Source of the DNA: Desulfuromonas sp. KJ2020
GTDB taxonomy: Bacteria > Desulfobacterota > Desulfuromonadia > Desulfuromonadales > SZUA-540
DNA length: 64,000 nt
NCBI RefSeq assembly: GCF_024197615.1
Contig: NZ_JAKUKE010000004.1
Coordinates: 1-64,000 of the forward strand
Direction of reading: 5' to 3'
This document shows positions 58,000 through 64,000 of this stretch, in pieces. Within the stretch, counting starts at the first letter, position 1. Each line of letters starts with the position of its first letter. The position numbers were made by a program, and so were the translations under genes. The notes under the pieces were generated by a model, which saw only the letters and a program-made list of their open reading frames with translations, did not search any database and was not told where the DNA came from.

Positions 58000-58318
58000 A
58001 GAGTCCAAGGTCGCGGCTGCCGAGACACAAGGGGAGAGCGTCGCACCGCAGAAAGAGCTGCGCAATCTCGACTTTCTGCTCGACGTCCCTTTGCAGCTTT
58101 CCGTTGAAGTGGGGCGGTCCAAGCTGCTCATCAAAGACCTGCTGCAGGTGCGGGAAGGCTCCGTCATCGAACTGGACAAGCTGGCGGGGGAGCCCCTGGA
58201 CGTCTATGTCAATTCCCGCCTCATCGCCCGCGGCGAGGCGGTCATGGTCAATGACAAGTTCGGCCTGCGGCTCACCGACGTGGTCAGTCCCGCCGAGCGC
58301 ATCGAGAAGCTGGGCTGA
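57980..58318 (+). CDS. fliN: Flagellar motor switch protein FliN
   Basis: 112 residues. After a short variable head the SpoA domain is complete: LDFLLDVPLQLSVEVGRSKL, IKDLLQVREGSVIELDKLAG, GEAVMVNDKFGLRLTDVVSP. It builds the lower C-ring. ATG 57980 follows CAGAGGGAGTGCACG and begins inside the end of fliM; the open frame upstream is fliM read in another frame. Confidence 0.94.
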   Translation: MEKTENKESKVAAAETQGESVAPQKELRNLDFLLDVPLQLSVEVGRSKLLIKDLLQVREGSVIELDKLAGEPLDVYVNSRLIARGEAVMVNDKFGLRLTDVVSPAERIEKLG

Positions 58319-58325
58319 GTCCGTG

Positions 58326-58700
58326 ATGATACGTCTTTTTTTTGCAGCCCTCTGCCTCTGGCCTTCTCTGGCTCTGGCCGCCGATTCGGGCAGCCTGCTG
58401 GCCTCTTCTCTGAAGATGCTGGCCGCGCTCGGTGTGGTTCTGGGGCTGGTGCTGCTGCTCTATGCGGCCAGCCGCAAGGGCTTCGGCTTTCTGCCGGCGG
58501 CCAAAGGGGGCGCCATCAAGATCGTGGAGATGCGACATCTGGCCCCGCGCAAGGCCGTCTGTCTGGTGGAGGTCCGTGGCCGGGAATTTCTGCTGAGCGT
58601 CGGCAACGACCGGGTAGAATTGCTGACCTCCCTGGGCCCGAAAGAGGCGCAGAAATCGTTTGACGAGAATCTGCGATCCGAGATCGAGAGCGGCCAATGA
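58326..58700 (+). CDS. fliO: Flagellar export protein FliO
   Basis: 124 residues. A signal peptide (IRLFFAALCLWPSLALA), one membrane helix (LKMLAALGVVLGLVLLLYAA), then a small cytoplasmic domain with IKIVEMRHLAPRKAVCLVEV, as in FliO/FliZ proteins that help assemble FliP. Short and variable family; position between fliN and fliP supports the call. Its stop overlaps fliP (ATGA). Confidence 0.88.
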   Translation: MIRLFFAALCLWPSLALAADSGSLLASSLKMLAALGVVLGLVLLLYAASRKGFGFLPAAKGGAIKIVEMRHLAPRKAVCLVEVRGREFLLSVGNDRVELLTSLGPKEAQKSFDENLRSEIESGQ

Positions 58701-59437
58701 AGACGCGGTTTTTCTGGCTGTTGGCAATACTTCTTCTGCTGCCGGCTCTGGCTCAGGCCGCGCCGCTGCCGACGATCAGCTTCGGGATAACGGAAGCCGA
58801 AGGTCCCCAGCAGGTCTCCACCGCCATGCAGGTGCTGCTGCTGCTCACCGTTCTGTCCATGGCGCCGGCCATCCTGCTCATGACCACGGCTTTTACCCGC
58901 ATCGTCATTGTCCTGTCCTTTGTGCGGCAGGCCATGGGGACGCAGGGAATGCCGCCCAACCAGATCATCATCGGCCTGGCGCTCTTTCTCACCCTCTTCA
59001 TCATGGCGCCCGTCTACAACCAGGTCAACGATACGGCCCTGCAGCCCTATCTGGCCGAGACCATCAGCCAGGAGCAGGCTTTCGATCAGGCCCTGATTCC
59101 GGTGCGCGAATTCATGTTCGCCCACACGGACGAAAAAGACCTGGCCCTGCTCATGGAGATCGCCAAACAGCCGGCGCCGGAAAGCCGCGCCGATATTCCG
59201 ACCCTCAGTCTGGTCCCCGCGTTCATGCTTTCCGAGCTCAAGCGGGCTTTCCAGATGGGGTTCATGATCTTCATCCCCTTTCTGGTCATCGACATGGTCG
59301 TGGCTTCGGTGCTCATGTCCATGGGGATGATGATGCTGCCGCCGATTATTATTTCACTTCCATTCAAGCTGCTTCTCTTCGTTCTGGTCGATGGCTGGGC
59401 CCTGGTGGTTGGCTCGCTGGTGCAGAGTTTCTATTGA
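58697..59437 (+). CDS. fliP: Flagellar export gate protein FliP
   Basis: 246 residues. A cleavable signal peptide (TRFFWLLAILLLLPALAQA) is followed by membrane segments with the family motifs LTVLSMAPAILLMTTAFTRI, FVRQAMGTQGMPPNQIIIGL and FIPFLVIDMVVASVLMSMGM. FliP forms the core of the export channel with FliQ and FliR. Starts inside the fliO stop. Confidence 0.95.
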   Translation: MKTRFFWLLAILLLLPALAQAAPLPTISFGITEAEGPQQVSTAMQVLLLLTVLSMAPAILLMTTAFTRIVIVLSFVRQAMGTQGMPPNQIIIGLALFLTLFIMAPVYNQVNDTALQPYLAETISQEQAFDQALIPVREFMFAHTDEKDLALLMEIAKQPAPESRADIPTLSLVPAFMLSELKRAFQMGFMIFIPFLVIDMVVASVLMSMGMMMLPPIIISLPFKLLLFVLVDGWALVVGSLVQSFY

Positions 59438-59509
59438 CGGAAAGTAGGGGCCTCGGGCGGCAGGACTTAACGTCTCCCACCTTGATGTCTCTGGTCCTCG
59501 GGATATGCC

Positions 59510-59779
59510 ATGACTCCGGAATTTGTTGTTGACATAGGACGCCAGGCGGTAGAGACAGTTCTGCTGATGGCTGCCCCCATGCTGCTGGCCGCTTTGATAA
59601 TCGGCCTGATTATCAGTATTTTCCAGGCCGCCACCCAGATCAACGAGCAGACCATGACCTTCATTCCCAAGATCGTGGCGGTGTTGGTGACCCTGCTTAT
59701 TTTCGCCCCCTGGATGATCAAAATCATGCTCGCCTTCACCCTGGGCATCTTTGAAGGTCTGGCCACTGTCGGAACCTGA
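59510..59779 (+). CDS. fliQ: Flagellar export gate protein FliQ
   Basis: 89 residues with two membrane helices and the signature AALIIGLIISIFQAATQINE followed by TMTFIPKIVAVLVTLLIFAP. It is 72 bp after fliP and 8 bp before fliR. Confidence 0.95.
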   Translation: MTPEFVVDIGRQAVETVLLMAAPMLLAALIIGLIISIFQAATQINEQTMTFIPKIVAVLVTLLIFAPWMIKIMLAFTLGIFEGLATVGT

Positions 59780-59787
59780 GGCCTGCT

Positions 59788-60564
59788 GTGGAACTGCCGC
59801 TTATTCCCGTCGAACAATTTCAGAGCTTCCTCGTCTGCCTGGCCCGGGTCGGCGCCCTGATCGGGGCCCTGCCCGTCTTCAGTGGCGGTCAGACCCCCAT
59901 GCAGTTGCGCGTCGGCCTGGCGGTGACGGTTTCGCTCCTGGTCTACCCGGTGGTGGCGCCCTATATCCCGGCCCAGTCCTTCCATCCCGTCAGTCTGGCG
60001 GTGCTGGTGACGGGGGAGACCCTGTTCGGCGTCCTCGTGGCCATTATCGCCCGCCTCATCTTCACGGCCGCGGAGTTTGGCGGCACCATCATTGGTTTTC
60101 AGATGGGATTCGCCGCCGCCAACGTCTTCGACCCGCAGAACCAGCGGCAGATCGCTCTTATCTCCCAGTTGCAGAATGTCTTCGCCATCCTGGTCTTTCT
60201 GGCGCTTGACATTCACCACCTCTTTTTGCGGGCCATCGTCGCCTCTTATGAGCTGCTGCCGCCGGGTGGGGTCGATTTTTCCGGCGAGGCCGTCCCTTAT
60301 CTGATGACCCTGGTTTCGGGGATGTTCGTGCTGGCGGTCAAGTTCAGCGCGCCCATCCTGGCCGTGCTGCTGCTGTCCAGCTTCGTGCTGGGCATACTCT
60401 CCCGCGTCTTTCCCCAACTCAATGTGTTCATGCTGTCCTTCCCGATCAATATCGGCCTGTCTCTGATCGTGATGGGATTGACCCTCAACGTGCTGGTTAC
60501 CATGCTCGGGCGCGAATTCAATGCGCTCAGCGACCGTTTCATGCAGCTCTTTGAGCTGCTTTAA
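59788..60564 (+). CDS. fliR: Flagellar export gate protein FliR
   Basis: 258 residues with about six membrane helices; family motifs include LARVGALIGALPVFSGG, GFQMGFAAANVFDPQNQRQI and FPQLNVFMLSFPINIGLSLI. It completes the FliPQR gate. GTG start with weak TGAGG upstream. Confidence 0.94.
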   Translation: MELPLIPVEQFQSFLVCLARVGALIGALPVFSGGQTPMQLRVGLAVTVSLLVYPVVAPYIPAQSFHPVSLAVLVTGETLFGVLVAIIARLIFTAAEFGGTIIGFQMGFAAANVFDPQNQRQIALISQLQNVFAILVFLALDIHHLFLRAIVASYELLPPGGVDFSGEAVPYLMTLVSGMFVLAVKFSAPILAVLLLSSFVLGILSRVFPQLNVFMLSFPINIGLSLIVMGLTLNVLVTMLGREFNALSDRFMQLFELL

Positions 60565-60572
60565 GGACGACC

Positions 60573-61637
60573 ATGGCTGACGACAGCGGACAGGAAAAAA
60601 CCGAACAGGCGTCAGAAAAACGGCGCCGGGAATTTCGCGAAAAAGGGCAGGTGGCTCAGAGCCGGGAAGTGCAGACGGCGGCTTTGCTGACCACGTCGCT
60701 GCTGCTCTGGTTCTTTTACGCGCCCTTTTTCTGGGCGCAGCTCTCCAGGCTGGTGGCGACGTTCTGGCGCACCGCCGGCGAATTCGAAATGACGCCCCTG
60801 TCCATAGTCAATTTAATGACAGCCACTTTCGGCAAAATGGCCCTGATGCTGGCGCCTCCCCTGATTCTGGTCCTGGTGGCGGGGTTTCTGGCCAGTTTTC
60901 TGCAGATCGGCTGGCTCTTCACCGGCAAACCCCTGGTGCCGGACCTCAAAAAGCTCGACCCGGTCGAAGGGGCCAAAAAGTTCGTTTCCAAACGCTCTCT
61001 GGTCGAGCTGGTCAAATCTTTGGCCAAAGTCCTCTTGGTCGGCGTTATCGCCTTTCGCGCCGTCAGCGCCGAGTTCGAGCAGGCACTCTACCTGATCGAC
61101 ATGGACGTCAGTGAGACCGTGCGCTACGTAGGCCGGGTCGGGGCGGTCGTGCTGCTCAAGAGCAGCGGCGTCCTTATTTTGTTGGCCGTGCTCGATTTTT
61201 TGTTCGTGCGCTGGGAAATGGAACAGAAAATGAAGATGTCCAAGCAGGAACAGAAAGAGGAGTACAAGGAAACGGAAGGCGACCCCTACATCAAGTCGCG
61301 CATTCGCTCCATTCAGCAGCAGGTCGCCCGCAAACGCATGATGGCCGAAGTGCCCAAGGCCGATGTCATCATCACCAACCCGACCCACCTCTCCATTGCC
61401 CTGGCTTACCGGCGCGGGGAAATGGAGGCGCCACAAGTGGTGGCCAAGGGCGCCGATCATCTGGCCATGCGCATCCGTGACCTCGCCCGCGAGCACAACG
61501 TCCCCATGGTGGAGAACGTGCCGGTCGCCCGGGCGCTGTACAAGGTGGAGATTGGTCGGGAGATCCCCGAAGAGATGTTCAAGGCCGTGGCCGAAATCCT
61601 GGCCTATGTCTATAACGTAAAGAGGAATAAGGGATGA
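60573..61637 (+). CDS. flhB: Flagellar export switch protein FlhB
   Basis: 354 residues. Starts with GQEKTEQASEKRRREFREKG, the family head, followed by four membrane helices (about 30-210), and the cytoplasmic domain with the autocleavage site NPTH in VIITNPTHLSIAL. Cleavage there switches export from rod/hook to filament proteins in response to FliK. Its stop overlaps flhA (ATGA). Confidence 0.96.
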   Translation: MADDSGQEKTEQASEKRRREFREKGQVAQSREVQTAALLTTSLLLWFFYAPFFWAQLSRLVATFWRTAGEFEMTPLSIVNLMTATFGKMALMLAPPLILVLVAGFLASFLQIGWLFTGKPLVPDLKKLDPVEGAKKFVSKRSLVELVKSLAKVLLVGVIAFRAVSAEFEQALYLIDMDVSETVRYVGRVGAVVLLKSSGVLILLAVLDFLFVRWEMEQKMKMSKQEQKEEYKETEGDPYIKSRIRSIQQQVARKRMMAEVPKADVIITNPTHLSIALAYRRGEMEAPQVVAKGADHLAMRIRDLAREHNVPMVENVPVARALYKVEIGREIPEEMFKAVAEILAYVYNVKRNKG

Positions 61638-63727
61638 TAAACGTAAGCACGCTTCGCTCGCTGAACTACAAAGAGATGCTGCTGCGCAGTGACATCATGG
61701 TCGCCGTGGGACTGGTGGCCATTCTGCTGGTGATGATTATCCCGCTGCCGCCCATCCTGCTTGATATTTTTCTTTCCCTCAATATCACCCTGGCCCTGCT
61801 GATCATGATCATCAGTCTTTATACGTCCCGGGCTTTGGATTTCGGCATCTTTCCTTCAGTGCTGCTGGCCACAACCCTCTTTCGTCTCTCCCTCAATGTC
61901 GCTTCCACCCGGCTGATTCTGCTCAACGGCGACCAGGGGCCGACGGCGGCCGGTTCGGTGATCGCCTCCTTCGGCCAGTTCGTGGTCGGCGGCAACTACG
62001 TGGTCGGTATCGTGGTCTTCTCCATCCTGGTGGTCATCAACTTCATGGTTATCACCAAGGGGGCCGGGCGCGTGGCCGAGGTCGCCGCCCGCTTCACCCT
62101 CGACGCCATGCCCGGCAAGCAGATGGCCATCGACGCCGACCTTAATGCCGGCCTGGTCGACGAACAGGAGGCCCGCACCCGCCGCAAGGATATCGCCATG
62201 GAGGCCGAGTTCTACGGGGCCATGGACGGTGCCAGCAAGTTCGTGCGCGGCGACGCCATCGCCGGCATCCTCATCACCCTGATCAACATCGGCGCCGGTT
62301 TTATTATCGGCGTCATGCAGAAGGGCATGCCGATGCTGGAGGCGGCCCAGAACTACACCATCCTCACCGTCGGTGACGGCCTGGTGGGGCAGGTGCCGGC
62401 CCTGATCATCTCCACCGCCGCCGGCATCCTGGTGACCCGCACCGCTGGCGACGGCGACTTCGGGTCGGATATCAAGAAGCAGTTTTCCCTGCACCCGCGG
62501 GCCATCTGGGTGGTTTCCGGCGTGCTGCTCGGTTTCGCTCTCATCCCGGGCCTGCCTTTTCTGCCCTTCATGCTCCTCTCCATTGCCCTGGCCTTTCTGG
62601 CCTACGGCATTGACAAAAAAGTCAAGGAGGCCGAACGGGCCGCCCGCCTGCCGGTGGAGCCGGAAGCGCGTCCGGAGGAGAAGGAGGACTACGAGGAGAT
62701 GCTGGCGGTGGACCTGCTCGAGTTGGAGGTGGGGTACGGTCTGATTCCTTTCGTCGACGCGGCCCAGGATGGCGAACTGCTGGCCCGCATCCGCTCCACG
62801 CGCAAGCAGTTCGCGGTGAGCATGGGCTTCATCGTGCCGCCGGTGCATATCAAGGACAATCTGCAGCTCAAGCCCAACGAATACCGTATCCTCCTCAAGG
62901 GGGTTTCCATCGCCGGCGGCGAGATGCTGCCCGGCCACTATCTCGCCATGAATCCGGGGCTGGCCACGGAGAATCTCAAAGGAGTGCAGACGGTGGAACC
63001 CGCCTTCAACCTGCCGGCCACCTGGATTTCCGAAGACAAGAAGGAGAGGGCGCAGATGGCCGGTTATACGGTGGTCGACTGTACCACCGTCATTGCCACC
63101 CATATCAGCGAGATCATAAAAAGACATGCCCATGAGCTGCTTGGCCGTCAAGAGGTACAGAACTTGCTAGATAACCTCGGCAAGAGCTATCCGAAGCTGG
63201 TTGAGGAACTGGTTCCCAACCTGATCAGCCTGGGGGGCGTCATGCGTATCTTGCAGAATTTATTGCGCGAACAGGTTTCCATAAGAGATCTGCGCACCAT
63301 CCTGGAGACGGTGGCCGACTGGGCGCCTTCCACTCAGGATGTCGATATGCTGACGGAGCAGGTACGGCAGGCCCTGGGACGGCAGATCAGCGCCCGTTAT
63401 GCCCAGGACGACAATGTGCTGCCGCTGCTCACCCTCGATCGCAGCGTCGAGGAGACGCTGCAGCGGGCGGTGCAGCAGACGGACCAGGGCGCGTTTCTCA
63501 ATATCGATCCGCGCACGGCCCAGTCCATCCTCGAAGGCTTGAGCGAGAACCTGGGGCGGTTCAGCGGGGCGAGTGAGCCGGTGCTGCTGTGCCCGCCAAC
63601 AATCCGACCGCATGTCAAAAGGTTGACCGAACGTTATCTGCCGTCGCTGGCGGTCATCTCTCACAACGAGGTGGCCCCCAATCTCAAAGTCAGATCCATC
63701 GGAACGGTGAAATTGAATGCAAGTTAA
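61634..63727 (+). CDS. flhA: Flagellar export gate protein FlhA
   Basis: 697 residues. About eight membrane helices in the first 330 residues with the FHIPEP region GFIIGVMQKGMPMLEAAQ and ARFTLDAMPGKQMAIDADLN, then a Glu-rich linker and the cytoplasmic ring domain (VLPLLTLDRSVEETLQRAVQ, LLCPPTIRPHVKRLTERYLP). It docks export substrates. Overlaps flhF by 11 bp. Confidence 0.96.
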   Translation: MINVSTLRSLNYKEMLLRSDIMVAVGLVAILLVMIIPLPPILLDIFLSLNITLALLIMIISLYTSRALDFGIFPSVLLATTLFRLSLNVASTRLILLNGDQGPTAAGSVIASFGQFVVGGNYVVGIVVFSILVVINFMVITKGAGRVAEVAARFTLDAMPGKQMAIDADLNAGLVDEQEARTRRKDIAMEAEFYGAMDGASKFVRGDAIAGILITLINIGAGFIIGVMQKGMPMLEAAQNYTILTVGDGLVGQVPALIISTAAGILVTRTAGDGDFGSDIKKQFSLHPRAIWVVSGVLLGFALIPGLPFLPFMLLSIALAFLAYGIDKKVKEAERAARLPVEPEARPEEKEDYEEMLAVDLLELEVGYGLIPFVDAAQDGELLARIRSTRKQFAVSMGFIVPPVHIKDNLQLKPNEYRILLKGVSIAGGEMLPGHYLAMNPGLATENLKGVQTVEPAFNLPATWISEDKKERAQMAGYTVVDCTTVIATHISEIIKRHAHELLGRQEVQNLLDNLGKSYPKLVEELVPNLISLGGVMRILQNLLREQVSIRDLRTILETVADWAPSTQDVDMLTEQVRQALGRQISARYAQDDNVLPLLTLDRSVEETLQRAVQQTDQGAFLNIDPRTAQSILEGLSENLGRFSGASEPVLLCPPTIRPHVKRLTERYLPSLAVISHNEVAPNLKVRSIGTVKLNAS

Positions 63728-64000
63728 AGTCTTTCAATCGGAAAACATGGCGACCGCCCTGAGGATGGTCAAGGAAACTCTGGGGCCCGATGCCCTCATC
63801 CTTTCCACCCGCACCGTGCGCAAAGGCGGCGGCTTTTTCGGTAAGCCGCTGCTGGAGGTAACGGCCGCCGTCGAACCGGAGACCGCCAAGCCGGCCCTGA
63901 ATAAGCCCGTGGCTGCGGCCAGGCCGGCGCGGACCTACGCCAGCGTCGCCGACGATATCCGTTATGAAGATATCTGGGCCGGTCGCCGGACTTCGCCGGT
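63717..64000 (+). CDS. flhF: Flagellar SRP-like GTPase FlhF, N-terminal part (cut by window end)
   Basis: About 94 residues are visible. QVKVFQSENMATALRMVKET and LGPDALILSTRTVRKGGGFF form the FlhF N-terminal segment; the GTPase domain lies beyond the window. FlhF sets where flagella form, usually polar. ATG 63717 overlaps the end of flhA, and no own ribosome site is evident, so translation is likely coupled. Confidence 0.9.
   Translation, partial: MQVKVFQSENMATALRMVKETLGPDALILSTRTVRKGGGFFGKPLLEVTAAVEPETAKPALNKPVAAARPARTYASVADDIRYEDIWAGRRTSP

Overview
The window reads as a chromosomal segment of a motile, anaerobically respiring member of the Desulfuromonadales (Desulfuromonas/Geopsychrobacter-like). 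The grounds are an ETF:menaquinone oxidoreductase next to etfBA, a c-type-haem sensor diguanylate cyclase, a PilZ protein of the TIGR02266 type, a GEMM-I c-di-GMP riboswitch, a multi-CheX chemotaxis operon and the gene order of the flagellar cluster. The assignment is from gene content only. The first 4 kb is more AT-rich than the rest. I saw no rRNA, tRNA or CRISPR array.

Layout. 1-618: end of an IS481-like insertion sequence, cut by the window edge. 1011-3062: promoter, c-di-GMP riboswitch and an RDD-family membrane protein. 3303-6131: DoxX-like protein, GNAT acetyltransferase and a two-hotdog acyl-CoA thioesterase. 6229-10660 (minus): an operon of a Cys-rich exported protein, a TonB-dependent receptor, a membrane-anchored protein, a NapH-like polyferredoxin and a small Gly/Cys-rich membrane protein, closed by a strong terminator. 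Just upstream lies a frameshifted cation-efflux (CDF) pseudogene. 11814-15404: PilZ protein, haem-sensing diguanylate cyclase, small zinc proteins (one DksA/TraR-like) and a CbiK-like chelatase.

15580-29769 is a fatty-acid/acyl-CoA oxidation block. Acyl-CoA ligase, 3-hydroxyacyl-CoA dehydrogenase/enoyl-CoA hydratase, thiolase, acyl-CoA dehydrogenase, an MBL-fold hydrolase, a chalcone-isomerase-like exported protein and an SDR form one operon. A MerR-family regulator runs convergently, and a second operon encodes the ETF:menaquinone oxidoreductase and EtfBA. Three near-identical 15-bp operator-like sites precede the two operons and merR, so oxidation and electron delivery to menaquinone look co-regulated.

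29795-41086 (minus) is a chemotaxis operon: cheA, cheR, cheB, cheD, an HDOD protein, two cheY, four genes carrying five CheC/CheX-type domains, and a sigma-54 activator whose receiver lacks key acidic residues. No cheW or chemoreceptor gene is present. 41611-64000 is the flagellar cluster in two transcription blocks (TPR protein-flgBC-fliEFGHIJ-motE-fliK-flgD-flgE; motAB-fliLMNOPQR-flhB-flhA-flhF). Each block starts at a recognisable sigma-54 promoter with a GTCA-N6-TGAC palindrome about 105 bp upstream of the -24 element. This suggests that the adjacent activator acts as a FleQ/FlrC-like flagellar regulator.
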